From positions 3,997,258 through 4,061,257 of the forward strand of contig NZ_OY782578.1 of the NCBI RefSeq assembly GCF_963677945.1: a DNA stretch of 64,000 bases, in the 5' to 3' direction. Below, in pieces: positions 34,346-44,266 of this stretch (positions are counted from its first letter, which is position 1; every line of letters begins with the position of its first letter). The position numbers were made by a program, and so were the translations under genes. The DNA is from an uncultured Bacteroides sp. GTDB taxonomy: Bacteria; Bacteroidota; Bacteroidia; Bacteroidales; Bacteroidaceae. A model generated the notes under the pieces. That model worked only from the letters and a program-made list of their open reading frames with translations. It had not been told where the DNA came from and ran no database searches.

Positions 34346-35662
34346 CTATTTCAAATGCTTCTTAATCCAGTCTAACTGATCATAACGGGTTTCGGTGGAT
34401 ACCCAATGTTCGTTGACCGGAGTAAGTAATGCCTCCTTCGGACAAGTGAGTACGTTATAAACACTATAGCTTGTAGTAGGCGGACAAACATTGTCGTTAT
34501 AACCCCATGTCATAAACACAGGAACCTTAATGCAACGGGCAAAGTTAACCACGTCATAGTAAGAAAGCGTTTTAATTACTTCGGGAGTAAGCTCAATACC
34601 TTCGTATTTACGGGCAAAGTGTGGATAACCACCGGTACGACCTTTTTCGGCATAAGCTGACATATCAGCTAAAGCGGGGTGATTGGCTACACACAAAGTG
34701 ATACGAGGATCGAGTGCAGTAACAATCAAAGAGAGTCCGCCACCCTGACTACCCCCTTGGGCTATTACATTCTTACCATCCCATTCAGGTAAAGAGCAAA
34801 GATAATCAACCGCACGAACGCAGGCCAGGTAGACCTTTTTCATGTAGTATGTATCACGATCGTTGATGCCATTAGCCAGATAACCATTTGGATGATGATC
34901 GCCAAAGGCACGGGTAATATCCTTATAAACTTCAGCGCTCAAAGAAGGGTCGATGCCATGTATCTCCATGTCGAAACGAATACAACCAGACTCAGCATAG
35001 AACATAGTTTTAGTCGGGTCCATGTGCTTTACACCTGCTCCCGGAGGACATACTACTACAGGATACTTACCTGCCTTTTTCGGTTTAGTAAGATAGCCGT
35101 AAATAAACTGTCCCGGTTTGTAGCATTGTAGCTTTACAAGATAGCAGTCCACCTTATCAGACGAAAATTCGCTGACGTACTTCACCTCAGGATTCATCGA
35201 ACATTTAGTCTGTCCATCGAGAGCAGTTTTCCAGAATTCCTTGAAATCTTTAGGCATTTGTGTGTATGGTTCCAGTTTCTCAGGAGAGAATCCCACCTTG
35301 ATATGATGATTAAAAGTACGACCTTTCAGTTTTACACTCATCTGGCAATCGCGGAAACCGGGATTTTTCATTGTTCCCAAAGCAATTTCAGCTTTACCGC
35401 CTTTCAGGGTAACAGTACCTTTTGTATCGGGATCTAGTTCATCCTGACCGATACTATAAGCTACCTGTAAGCCATCCTGCAAAATGCCATACTCGTAAAC
35501 GGCCACAGTAACTGTAGCCTTCTCACCCGTTTTATAAAGCCAGTCGGCATGATTGGGAGTGGTAACCCAAAGCACGTTATTCTGATAAGGATAGTTTTCT
35601 GCCAGTGCAGGCACAGCCAACAGACAGAAAAGCAATGTGATACAAGTAAATAGTTTTTTCAT
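34346..35662 (-). CDS. CE7-family acetyl esterase (acetyl xylan esterase / cephalosporin C deacetylase-like)
   Basis: A 438-aa exported alpha/beta hydrolase. The signal peptide is ITLLFCLLAVPALAEN. An N-terminal beta-rich domain (about residues 20-130) is followed by the CE7 core: YGYLTKPKKAGKYPVVVCPP, the nucleophile Ser305 in AQGGSQGGG, the aspartate in TWGYNDNVCPP and the histidine in VNEHWVSTET. CE7 enzymes remove acetyl groups from xylo-oligosaccharides and related acetylated sugars. It has its own promoter, and a dense cluster of TTATTGG motifs lies upstream. Placed at the edge of the glycan locus, it would strip acetyl groups that block the xylosidases. Confidence 0.9.
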   Translation of the reverse strand: MKKLFTCITLLFCLLAVPALAENYPYQNNVLWVTTPNHADWLYKTGEKATVTVAVYEYGILQDGLQVAYSIGQDELDPDTKGTVTLKGGKAEIALGTMKNPGFRDCQMSVKLKGRTFNHHIKVGFSPEKLEPYTQMPKDFKEFWKTALDGQTKCSMNPEVKYVSEFSSDKVDCYLVKLQCYKPGQFIYGYLTKPKKAGKYPVVVCPPGAGVKHMDPTKTMFYAESGCIRFDMEIHGIDPSLSAEVYKDITRAFGDHHPNGYLANGINDRDTYYMKKVYLACVRAVDYLCSLPEWDGKNVIAQGGSQGGGLSLIVTALDPRITLCVANHPALADMSAYAEKGRTGGYPHFARKYEGIELTPEVIKTLSYYDVVNFARCIKVPVFMTWGYNDNVCPPTTSYSVYNVLTCPKEALLTPVNEHWVSTETRYDQLDWIKKHLK

Positions 35663-35699
35663 TGATATTTTGATATTAATAGTGTGTGCGTATTACGTA

Positions 35700-35732
35700 C
35701 AAATGTATAAAATACATGCCCAATAATCCAAA
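35700..35732 (-). promoter_or_regulatory. Promoter of the CE7 esterase gene
   Basis: Minus-strand TTTG (35732-35729), 21 bp, TACATTTG (35707-35700), an exact consensus -7 box. Predicted leader about 35 nt. The -33 element sits inside the TTATTGG repeat cluster. Confidence 0.65.
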
Positions 35733-35790
35733 TTTATTGGTGAATGGGCAAGACATTATTGGCCAATAAATAAAAATATAACCTTATTGG
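35720..35790. repeat. Cluster of five TTATTGG/CCAATAA motifs upstream of the CE7 gene
   Basis: CCAATAA at 35720-35726, TTATTGG at 35734-35740, TTATTGG at 35756-35762, CCAATAA at 35763-35769 and TTATTGG at 35784-35790. The first two form an inverted repeat with a 7-bp loop; the third and fourth abut as the palindrome TTATTGGCCAATAA. The cluster overlaps and lies upstream of the CE7 -33 box, as expected of an operator, or it could fold as RNA hairpins after the GH28 gene. Confidence 0.65.
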
Positions 35791-35796
35791 TTTTCT

Positions 35797-37173
35797 CTAC
35801 ATACCTTTATAATCTTTTCCGTTTACTTTTACATTTTCAAAGCGAATGTTTGAAACTCCCGTCACGGCATTAATCTCTGGAACTGTAATCCCCTGAAAGT
35901 CACAGTTCTTAATAAAGATATCACGAGCCTGAATCTTATTGGCAAACCCATCCAGATGCAATAGATAACGACTCTTGTTGCTCTTTATATTCTCTAAATA
36001 GATATTGTGGAAATAGGGAGGATACGGACCATCATCCACATGCCAGTATTTCATTTCCATACCTAATATTGATTCTTCACACTGACCAACAGTGATGTTT
36101 CTTACATACACATTTTTCACCTCACCTCCACGTATAGCATTTGATTTAATACGAATAATGCGGCTCAGATTAGGACTATCCATCAGGCAATTTTCCACCC
36201 ACACATTATAGCATCCTCCGGTAATTTCACTACCCATGGCTACTCCGGCATGTCCATCCTTCATTCTGCAGTTACGCACAATAATGTTTTCGCTGGGGAT
36301 ATTCCAGTAACGTCCATCTTCATCACGTCCAGATTTAATGGCTATACAATCGTCTCCCGTATCAAAATCGCAATCTTCTATCAGAATATTTTTGCACGAT
36401 TCAGGATCGCAACCATCGTTATTATAACCGTGACTTTGCATTTTCACTTTTCTGACTGTGATATTTTCTGAAAGCAAAGGATGAATCAACCAGAATGGAG
36501 AACGATTCAACGTAAATCCTTCTAAAAGAACATTCTTACACTTATAGAGGTTTATAAACTGAGGACGCATACCGCTCTTCCCTTTGAATATACGTTTCTC
36601 AAAGGGAACAGAATCTTCTTTCATTTCATAAAGCACAGTCTTTTCGGCTACTTTCTTTCCATTTTTAAGAGTAACTCCACTGATTCGTTCTTTACTAAAC
36701 CAGTTTGCTTCAGTAGCCATTCCGTCCATTACGCCATTACCGGTAATGGCCATATTGGTTTCACCATAAGCATAAATCAACGGAGAAATGTTGTAACAGT
36801 CGATGCCTTCAATACGTGTTAGTACCGTATCAAAAAGATTATAATCGGTGGTAAACTTCAAAACGGTTTTATCCGACAGATGCAAGTTTACGTTCGACTT
36901 CATTCTGATGGGAGCTGTTTTATACACTCCATCCGGAATAACTACAATTCCTCCACCCTGAGCAGAACAAACCAATATCGCCTTGTTAATGGCACTTGTA
37001 TATAAAGAATCTGTTCCGTTATAATAATTGGTAATAAGATAAGTTTTACCAGGAAAAGTTGGAAGAGGTATATTTTCGTATACCTCTTTCATTTTATCCC
37101 ACTGATTAACTTTAGCTTCCCCATGTGCTGTTATAAAGATAACCAGCAAAAAACAATATAAAAACCTTTTCAT
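35797..37173 (-). CDS. GH28-family glycoside hydrolase (polygalacturonase-like)
   Basis: A 458-aa exported right-handed beta-helix enzyme. The signal peptide is about residues 1-20 (LYCFLLVIFITAHGEA). The GH28 active-site motifs are all present in order: YNNDGCDPESC (N-x-D), DTGDDCIAIKSG (G-D-D), DGHAGVAMGSE (G-H-G) and IRIKS (R-I-K). GH28 inverting enzymes cleave alpha-linked galacturonic acid in pectins. It lies 10 bp downstream of GH95 in one operon. In a xylan-type locus it may act on galacturonic acid in accompanying pectin, or on the Rha-GalA-Xyl sequence at the reducing end of xylan; the latter is only a hypothesis. Confidence 0.92.
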   Translation of the reverse strand: MKRFLYCFLLVIFITAHGEAKVNQWDKMKEVYENIPLPTFPGKTYLITNYYNGTDSLYTSAINKAILVCSAQGGGIVVIPDGVYKTAPIRMKSNVNLHLSDKTVLKFTTDYNLFDTVLTRIEGIDCYNISPLIYAYGETNMAITGNGVMDGMATEANWFSKERISGVTLKNGKKVAEKTVLYEMKEDSVPFEKRIFKGKSGMRPQFINLYKCKNVLLEGFTLNRSPFWLIHPLLSENITVRKVKMQSHGYNNDGCDPESCKNILIEDCDFDTGDDCIAIKSGRDEDGRYWNIPSENIIVRNCRMKDGHAGVAMGSEITGGCYNVWVENCLMDSPNLSRIIRIKSNAIRGGEVKNVYVRNITVGQCEESILGMEMKYWHVDDGPYPPYFHNIYLENIKSNKSRYLLHLDGFANKIQARDIFIKNCDFQGITVPEINAVTGVSNIRFENVKVNGKDYKGM

Positions 37174-37183
37174 AGCTGATACC

Positions 37184-39649
37184 TTATTTTGCTATTAATT
37201 CTACAATCTGTTCCGGTTGTGTCTGAACATCATACTCGTAAGAAGGAGTAAGTTGTGTACCCTTTAAAGGAGCACGTTCGCTAATCATTGGACGAAGCAC
37301 TTCCTGTGTTTTAAACAAAGGATTACTATTTTCGCCCTTAGCTTCTTTCAATCCAGCTAAATGTACATAAGAACGTACACGAAGATTTCCTCCGATAGTC
37401 GATTTTACTTTAGCCGAAACAAGTTTTCCGTCTGCCCATTTCATTTCAACGATTTCAAATCCTCCACGAGTTCTTAATCCACGGATAGTTCCTTTCTTCC
37501 ATTCACTTGGTAACGATGGAAGCAGTTGAACTGCACCATCATGACTCTGTACAAGCATTTCCGCAATACCGGCAGTACATCCGAAGTTACCATCAATCTG
37601 GAAAGGTGGATGAGCATCGAACAAGTTTGGATAGGTTCCTCCCCCCTGACCTTTCTGAAATTCAGGACTTACATAAGTTAGCTGGTTTTTAATTAACTTA
37701 TAAGCATGATCGCCATCCAGCATACGAGCCCAGAAACAAACTTTCCATCCCATAGACCATCCAGTTGACGGGTCGCCACGTTGAATCAAGGTATTCTTTG
37801 CAGCTTCGAACAATACCGGGGTTCTGTATGCAGAAATCTGATATCCCGGATACAATCCCCAAAGATGAGAGATATGGCGGTGATGATCTTCCGGATTATC
37901 CCAGTCCTGGAACCATTCCTGTAACTGGCCGTATTGTCCTACTTGCATTGGAGGCAGTTTACGACGCATTGAAGTGATTGTGTCACAGAATGATTTATCC
38001 ATGCTTAATACCTGTGCAGCCTCAGCTGTGTTAGAGAATAAGTCGGTTACCAACTGATTATCCATTGTTATTCCGGCAAAAAGATGCCCTTTTGAATCTT
38101 TAATTTTAGGTCCGTTCTCCGGTGAGTTTGAAGGAGTAACCACTAAATAGCCAGTATTAGGATCTTTAACAATGAAATCTACAAAGAACTCTGAAGCGCT
38201 CCTCATGATAGGATATACCTTCTTTAAATATTCCTTATCGCCAGAGTAAAGATAGCGATCCCATAAATGTTGGCACATCCATGCTGCACCAACCGGCCAC
38301 AGACCACAATAAGCATAATCCAAAGCACCATTCATGCGCCAAAGGTCAGTATTGTGGTGTAACACCCAGCCTCTGCAACCATACATTTCACGGGCAGCCT
38401 CACGACCATTTTCAGATAATTCCTTAACCATCTGCAAAAGAGGTTCATGAGTTTCTTTCAGATTAGTCAGTTCAGCTGGCCAGTAATTCATTTCTGTATT
38501 AATGTTGGTTGTATAATTGCAATTCCATGCCGGTTTCACTTTACCGTTCCATTTACCTTGCAGGTTAGCAGGCTGGCATCCCGGTTGAGAACATGAGATC
38601 AGTAAGTAACGTCCGAACTGGAAATAAAGCGATATTAAATGAGGATCGTATGAAGTGGCAAACTCTTTGATACGAACATCCATCGGTTTGTTCATCTGTT
38701 CAGTTTCTCCAAGAGAAAGTTCAACACGATTGAATTGCTTTTTATAAGCAGCAATATGAGCAGCCTTTGCCTTCTCGTAATCTTTCGATGCATTTTTCAG
38801 ATAAACAGAATTGCGTTGATATGGATTACCCGAAACATCTTTGTAGTTTACGAAGTTAGTTGCCATAGAAACATAAAGAGTAAGCATATTCGCTTTTCTG
38901 ACCTGAATAACAGAATCGTTTGTGTTTACTTGTCCACCTTTGTTCTTCAACAGCAAATCGGCACAATAATGCACCTTACCCGGAAAGAAGTTTGATCCGT
39001 CGGTGATTCCTTCCAAACGAAGCTTACGACTATCCAAAGCTGAGCGTTTTGGATTCTTCATTGGAGTATTCAGGGACAAGTCGCAACTAATTGCTCCCGG
39101 TTTGGAAGCTGTAATTCTTACTATGAGCAATTGATCTACAAAAGAAGCAAATACTTCTTGTTTGTATTCCACTCCGTTTACTTTATAGCGAGTAGTAGAT
39201 ATGGCATTATCAATATCAAGTTCACGATAGAAATCCGTAACCTTAGCATGATCTGTATAATTGATATTCAGGTTACCTACTGTCTGGTAAGGCATTTCGT
39301 TTCCTACTTTTGAAATAACCTTTTCACCAGCCAGGTCCTGAGCCTTATCGTATAAGCCGGAGAATATCATCCTACGGATTTCAGGTAAAGCACCCTTGGC
39401 ATCCTTATTATAATTCTGATAAGGTGAACCTGCCGAAACAGTTTCTTCATTAATCTGTATAGTCTCTTTTTGCGGATCACCATACACCATACCAGCAATT
39501 CGTCCATTACCAACGGGCAATGCTTCTTCCCAAAACTGAGCCGGACGATTGTACCAAATCTTATAAGGAGCATGCTGAGCATAAGCACCTCCTATACCTA
39601 CTGAAAGTAATAAAGTTGCTAATAATTTCTTAGCTGTTTTTATTTGCAT
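37184..39649 (-). CDS. GH95-family glycoside hydrolase (alpha-L-fucosidase / alpha-L-galactosidase)
   Basis: An 821-aa exported enzyme, starting at ATG 39649 ([20 protein letters not shown]); 16 further in-frame upstream codons lack a signal peptide. The GH95 hallmarks are the N-terminal beta domain ([27 protein letters not shown]), [13 protein letters not shown] with the active-site asparagines, [11 protein letters not shown] with the general-acid glutamate, and [15 protein letters not shown] with the catalytic aspartate. The family inverts alpha-L-fucosides or, in Bacteroides xylan loci, alpha-L-galactosides. The context here favours removal of an L-sugar side chain from complex xylan. First gene of an operon with GH28. 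Confidence 0.92.
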   Translation of the reverse strand: MQIKTAKKLLATLLLSVGIGGAYAQHAPYKIWYNRPAQFWEEALPVGNGRIAGMVYGDPQKETIQINEETVSAGSPYQNYNKDAKGALPEIRRMIFSGLYDKAQDLAGEKVISKVGNEMPYQTVGNLNINYTDHAKVTDFYRELDIDNAISTTRYKVNGVEYKQEVFASFVDQLLIVRITASKPGAISCDLSLNTPMKNPKRSALDSRKLRLEGITDGSNFFPGKVHYCADLLLKNKGGQVNTNDSVIQVRKANMLTLYVSMATNFVNYKDVSGNPYQRNSVYLKNASKDYEKAKAAHIAAYKKQFNRVELSLGETEQMNKPMDVRIKEFATSYDPHLISLYFQFGRYLLISCSQPGCQPANLQGKWNGKVKPAWNCNYTTNINTEMNYWPAELTNLKETHEPLLQMVKELSENGREAAREMYGCRGWVLHHNTDLWRMNGALDYAYCGLWPVGAAWMCQHLWDRYLYSGDKEYLKKVYPIMRSASEFFVDFIVKDPNTGYLVVTPSNSPENGPKIKDSKGHLFAGITMDNQLVTDLFSNTAEAAQVLSMDKSFCDTITSMRRKLPPMQVGQYGQLQEWFQDWDNPEDHHRHISHLWGLYPGYQISAYRTPVLFEAAKNTLIQRGDPSTGWSMGWKVCFWARMLDGDHAYKLIKNQLTYVSPEFQKGQGGGTYPNLFDAHPPFQIDGNFGCTAGIAEMLVQSHDGAVQLLPSLPSEWKKGTIRGLRTRGGFEIVEMKWADGKLVSAKVKSTIGGNLRVRSYVHLAGLKEAKGENSNPLFKTQEVLRPMISERAPLKGTQLTPSYEYDVQTQPEQIVELIAK

Positions 39650-39669
39650 AGCATTAATTTTTAGTTGCA

Positions 39670-39698
39670 CAAAAATATGACTCCGCAATAAAAACAAG
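39670..39698 (-). promoter_or_regulatory. Putative promoter of the GH95-GH28 operon
   Basis: Minus-strand CTTG (39698-39695), 17 bp, TATTTTTG (39677-39670). The -7 box is a full match, but the implied leader is only about 15 nt, so the call is tentative. Confidence 0.35.
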
Positions 39699-39779
39699 TT
39701 GTAATATTGGTGCTTTTACTTATCTTTTCTGACCTTACATAGTAACCAGGCTATTTTTCAATTCACAAAATAACCTTTT

Positions 39780-42700
39780 TTACTTTTTACGGGTCATATA
39801 TTCTTTGGGAGTGCAATTCATAGCTTCCTTAAACACTCTGCTAAAATATTGAGGAGTTGTAAAGCCACTCATGTATGCAACTTCAGAAACATTATAAGTC
39901 TCTTGCTCCAATAACTGGATAGCCCTCTTTAAACGCATGTTCTTAACAAAATCTACCGGAGAAACACCCATGAGAGATTTCACTTTACGATAAAAAACCG
40001 TTCTGCTCATTCTCATAGCATCAGCTAAATCGTCTATTCTGAAGTCTGGATTCTGAATATTATCTTCTACGCTCTGAACTATATTCTTGATAAAATCATC
40101 ATCAAAATGAGTTAGCTGAGGCGTTGAAGGAGTTATCCGATCGAGAGTGACAGGTTCTTTCTCTGTTTTTGTTTTATTAGATGTATAAAAATCGTAAAGC
40201 AACTGTCGCTGTTTCAACAGTGAATCTATTTTTGCTTTCAGATAAGTAGCGCTGAAAGGTTTCGTCATATAATCGTCGGCACCATATTCCAATCCGTGAA
40301 TCTGATCGTTCAAAGACGACTTTGCAGATAATAAAATAATAGGAATATGACAGATATTGCTATCACTCTTCACAGTCTTCAGATATTCAATGCCATCCAT
40401 CTCGGGCATCATAATATCGCTTACTACTATATCCGGAATCTCAGCATGTGTAATATCCAATCCTTCTTTGCCGTTCACAGCTTCAAGCACTACATAGTCC
40501 TTACTTAGAACATTAGAAATAAAATGGCGCAACTCATCATTATCTTCAATAATCAGAATACGGATTTCTTTTTCTTCGGGAACTGTGTCAGTTATAATCT
40601 CTTCTTCCTTTTGTATTTCACCATTTCCACTGTCGCTCAAAATAAATTCTGCATTTGCATCATCTTTAAAAGCCTCATAACTGCCGGGAAGTTTCACAGA
40701 AAAAAGACTTCCTTCGCCGAGTTTGCTTTCAACTTTGATGGATCCATGCAATAAGTTCAGCAGTTCTTTAACCAGAGAAAGTCCTATACCGGTTGAAATA
40801 CTTGGATCGGAATCGTCTAAAGTCTCAAAACGAGCAAACAGCTGATTTATCTTCTGAGTATTTATACCACGTCCTTCATCTTTTACACTAAAATATAATA
40901 CATTCTTTTCACCGGAAACAGAAAGTATTATGCTTTTCTCATTGGAAGTATATTTAAATGCATTAGACAACAGGTTAAAGAGAATCTTCTCCAACTTATC
41001 TACATCAGTATATATAACAATAGAATCGATATCGCAACTAAGTTTAAAATCAATGTTTCGTGTATGAGCCATAGGCTGAAAGTTCTCAAAAATCTTTTTT
41101 ATCAGCGGAACAACATCTACCTGTTCCACATAAACTTTCATTTTCTCATTCTGAATTTTACGGAAATCGAGTATCTGATTAATCAGCCGAAGCATTCTTT
41201 CCGTATTTCGTTTGGCAACCTGCATATTTTCCATGCCTTCCTCTGAAAGCTTTTCGTTGCTGATAACTTCTTCTATCGGACTGGCAATAAGTGTTAAAGG
41301 AGTGCGAAGTTCATGAGAAATGTCTGTAAAGAAACGCAGTTTCAGGTTAGTAAGCTGTTGTTCAAAATCTACCCGGCGTTTCAAGTTAGTCATTCGCATA
41401 ACAAAATAGCCAACCAACAACAATACTGCAATGGCTAATATTATATACAATATAATAGCCCAGACAGTTTCTCCGAAAGTAGGTTTAATATGAATAGGTA
41501 AAGAAGTAACGTTATCAACCCATACTCCATCTGCATTTGTTGATTTTACCTGAAAAACATAATCACCTGCAGGAACGTTTACCAGACTTGCCGAGCGATT
41601 GTTTCCCAATACAATCCAATGATCATTCAGCCCCTTAATACGATAAGCATACTTTATGGCATGTGAATCTACATAATCTAACGCTGCGAAAGTTATTGTA
41701 AAGTTGCGTTCTTTAGCTCCCAGAGTTTGTGCCTCGTTGCTGCAAATATCCTGTCGGCGTGAGGCATTATTGAGATAGATATCCAGATGTGAGAATACAA
41801 TGGGAGGAACATAACTACTTTTATGAGCACCTTGAGGAGATATGCACAACACGCCAAACATTGAACCAAAAGCCAGTTTTCCTGACGAACAGAGCAACGG
41901 CTTAGTTTCGGACATCAATATCTGGTCACTGTATTCTTCGAGCAAGTTCATCCGGGCATCAAACTTTAGCAGCTTATTTTCGGAAACAACCCAGATATTT
42001 CCTTTCAGATCCTCTATTGTTGAAAGCGACAAATCGGGAACTTGTCCATTTGTTGCATTGTAGTGTTTAAACTCTAGATTCTCAGAAAGAAGGTTTTTAC
42101 TTTCCAATAAGCTGACTCCTCCACTTAATGTTGTGAAATATAATTTTCCACTCCTGGCTTGAGATATATTCATAACATCGTTATTGCTCAGACTTGAATT
42201 ACGCTCACCACATATATTGTGATAAAAACGTATAGTTTCCGGTCGTGAGAAATTTAACGAGAAAGAGAGCAATCCACCTGTAGTACCAATCAAAAGCTCT
42301 TTATCTTTTGTTTCGTAAAAGCAGCGCACTCTGTCACACAGATGAATAGGATAATTATTGAGGATATTTCCGGAATGAATAAAACGCAATTTTCCATTAT
42401 CCTGAATATTATTAATCAAATTAATACCTCCACCGTAAGTACCAATCCATATTCGCCCTCTGTAATCCTGAACAATTGAATATATTGCATTGGAAGAAAT
42501 ACTAAATTTATCATTCTTATCAGGTAAGAAGCGAGTAATCTGGTAGCTTTTATCTCCTTTGGGGCGAAGCAGGAAAAGTCCCTCTTCCCTTGTACCTATC
42601 CAAATATTATTTTCTCTGTCTTCATAGATACAGTACACATCTGTTTTAAAAAATCGGGTTGAATGATCAGGTGATATTTCTCCTTCTTTTGATAAGTTTC

Positions 42701-44081
42701 CTATCCAGCGATTATTCGAATCATACAAAGAAACAATACCATCCAGTCCCTTATTATTACGTTTCCAGCCAATCCAAAGACGTTTTTTACGGTCTTCCAT
42801 AATGGCACGGCCAACACTCTTGCTGTATTCGTTAGAAAGATAATCGAAACTCTTCTGGCGGAATGAGATATTATCAAAGCCATTCCCATCTGCATACCAT
42901 ATATTTTTATGCTTGTCTATAAAATAGCTGGATACCTGAATTGAAGTAAAAGACTTAACTCCAAAATCAGTTACGTATGCCTGCTCTAAACGTCGCGTTT
43001 CTTTGTTATAAAAACATAGTTCACCATCTGAAGGCTTTATCCATACGGTACCAAATTCATCTCCATGTATAAAAGGCCGCTGAATATCGCCCGGTAACTC
43101 TTTATACTTTGGATAATCAAGTAAATCAATCTTGCCTGTCTGATAATCCAGACGAATAGCTTTACCTATATTACTTAACATCCATATTATACCAGATCTA
43201 TCCTGAAAGAAATTAGATCTAATGTCTATTGGTACATTAAATGGTTTAAAGTTCTTTTTCCGCAGATCATAGATGATGACTCCAAATTCCTGAAGAATTG
43301 CAATTTTATTATCATTAAGTTTCTCCAGACCACGAATCATTGATATTGATTTTTCGGGCACACAAGGCAGTACATTCTTGCTTATCTTGTCATACCTTGC
43401 AAAGAATCCTTTTGAAGTTGCCAAATAGATACCCGCAGATGTTTCTACCATGAATTGAAAAGGCATCTGATTTGCAATTTTTTTCTTTCCAACAATCATT
43501 GTCCCGTTATTGGTCAATATCCATTCGTCTCCATCTTTATCCTGCAATATATTGTAGATAACATCTCCCAAATTACCACGGTTTGTATACAACTGAACAG
43601 CATCGGAGGAAGGGAATTTCTTTTCATCAATACGATATAATTCTTTTTGAGTTCCTATCACCCAGGAAATTCCATTATTTAAAACATACACATCAGAAAT
43701 TGAGTTGATGAGATTTTTGGAATAAGAAGTAATATCCTCAAATTTGTTTTTGTGAGTATTAAACAGATACAACCTATTATCGTAGGTTAGGCACCAGATA
43801 TTATTTAAGGAAGTCTTTATAATTTTTATAAAACGGTGGTTAGTTATACGAACTGAACTGTTGGGGTAAGTTTTAAAATTACGAAACATATACCCGTCAA
43901 AACGTTCCAATCCATTCCATGTAGCCATCCAGATATAACCATTATCATCTTGTATGAAGTTCTGAATATTCTTTTGAGACAATCCATCCTGCACAGAGTA
44001 ATGCTTAATATTGAGCAGGCTCTGACCATAAAGAGCCACAGAGAAAAAAGATAGAAATATAAAAAGAAGATGTTTCTTCAT
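39780..44081 (-). CDS. Hybrid two-component system regulator (sensor kinase/response regulator/AraC)
   Basis: A 1433-aa one-protein signalling system, the typical Bacteroides regulator of polysaccharide loci. In order: signal peptide (MKKHLLFIFLSFFSVALYGQ), a periplasmic double beta-propeller of Reg_prop repeats (YSVQDGLSQKNIQNFIQDDN, IWIGTREEGLFLL, IWIGTYGGGINLI), a Y_Y_Y domain, a transmembrane helix (WAIILYIILAIAVLLLVGYF), a histidine kinase with His923 in DISHELRTPLTL, HATPase (SNAFKYTS, STGIGLSLVKELL), receiver with Asp1222 in VSDIMMPEMDG, and a C-terminal AraC helix-turn-helix (YNVSEVAYMSGFTTPQYFSR). It lies between the GH95-GH28 genes and the terminator of the main operon, so it may control the CE7/GH28/GH95 arm. 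Confidence 0.97.
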   Translation of the reverse strand: MKKHLLFIFLSFFSVALYGQSLLNIKHYSVQDGLSQKNIQNFIQDDNGYIWMATWNGLERFDGYMFRNFKTYPNSSVRITNHRFIKIIKTSLNNIWCLTYDNRLYLFNTHKNKFEDITSYSKNLINSISDVYVLNNGISWVIGTQKELYRIDEKKFPSSDAVQLYTNRGNLGDVIYNILQDKDGDEWILTNNGTMIVGKKKIANQMPFQFMVETSAGIYLATSKGFFARYDKISKNVLPCVPEKSISMIRGLEKLNDNKIAILQEFGVIIYDLRKKNFKPFNVPIDIRSNFFQDRSGIIWMLSNIGKAIRLDYQTGKIDLLDYPKYKELPGDIQRPFIHGDEFGTVWIKPSDGELCFYNKETRRLEQAYVTDFGVKSFTSIQVSSYFIDKHKNIWYADGNGFDNISFRQKSFDYLSNEYSKSVGRAIMEDRKKRLWIGWKRNNKGLDGIVSLYDSNNRWIGNLSKEGEISPDHSTRFFKTDVYCIYEDRENNIWIGTREEGLFLLRPKGDKSYQITRFLPDKNDKFSISSNAIYSIVQDYRGRIWIGTYGGGINLINNIQDNGKLRFIHSGNILNNYPIHLCDRVRCFYETKDKELLIGTTGGLLSFSLNFSRPETIRFYHNICGERNSSLSNNDVMNISQARSGKLYFTTLSGGVSLLESKNLLSENLEFKHYNATNGQVPDLSLSTIEDLKGNIWVVSENKLLKFDARMNLLEEYSDQILMSETKPLLCSSGKLAFGSMFGVLCISPQGAHKSSYVPPIVFSHLDIYLNNASRRQDICSNEAQTLGAKERNFTITFAALDYVDSHAIKYAYRIKGLNDHWIVLGNNRSASLVNVPAGDYVFQVKSTNADGVWVDNVTSLPIHIKPTFGETVWAIILYIILAIAVLLLVGYFVMRMTNLKRRVDFEQQLTNLKLRFFTDISHELRTPLTLIASPIEEVISNEKLSEEGMENMQVAKRNTERMLRLINQILDFRKIQNEKMKVYVEQVDVVPLIKKIFENFQPMAHTRNIDFKLSCDIDSIVIYTDVDKLEKILFNLLSNAFKYTSNEKSIILSVSGEKNVLYFSVKDEGRGINTQKINQLFARFETLDDSDPSISTGIGLSLVKELLNLLHGSIKVESKLGEGSLFSVKLPGSYEAFKDDANAEFILSDSGNGEIQKEEEIITDTVPEEKEIRILIIEDNDELRHFISNVLSKDYVVLEAVNGKEGLDITHAEIPDIVVSDIMMPEMDGIEYLKTVKSDSNICHIPIILLSAKSSLNDQIHGLEYGADDYMTKPFSATYLKAKIDSLLKQRQLLYDFYTSNKTKTEKEPVTLDRITPSTPQLTHFDDDFIKNIVQSVEDNIQNPDFRIDDLADAMRMSRTVFYRKVKSLMGVSPVDFVKNMRLKRAIQLLEQETYNVSEVAYMSGFTTPQYFSRVFKEAMNCTPKEYMTRKK

Positions 44082-44200
44082 GGTATTTAGTTTTTCAATA
44101 TCACAAATATCGGAAAAATAAGTAACATGCCATCTTTTAGATTAGATATTGCAATCAATAGACCAGATTTTATAAAAAGAAAATACAGAATAAACTATTT

Positions 44201-44250
44201 ATAAAAAGAAAATCTCAGCAAGAATAGTCTTACTGAGATTTTCTTTTTAT
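44201..44250. terminator. Strong bidirectional terminator at the end of the main xylan operon
   Basis: ATAAAAAGAAAATCTCAG (44201-44218) and CTGAGATTTTCTTTTTAT (44233-44250) are an 18-bp perfect inverted repeat. An inner AAGA/TCTT pair leaves a 4-nt loop. The T-rich arm serves as the tail on either strand. It lies 17 bp after the SDR stop codon and separates the main operon from the first hybrid regulator. Confidence 0.92.
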
Positions 44251-44266
44251 AAGAATATGTATACTA

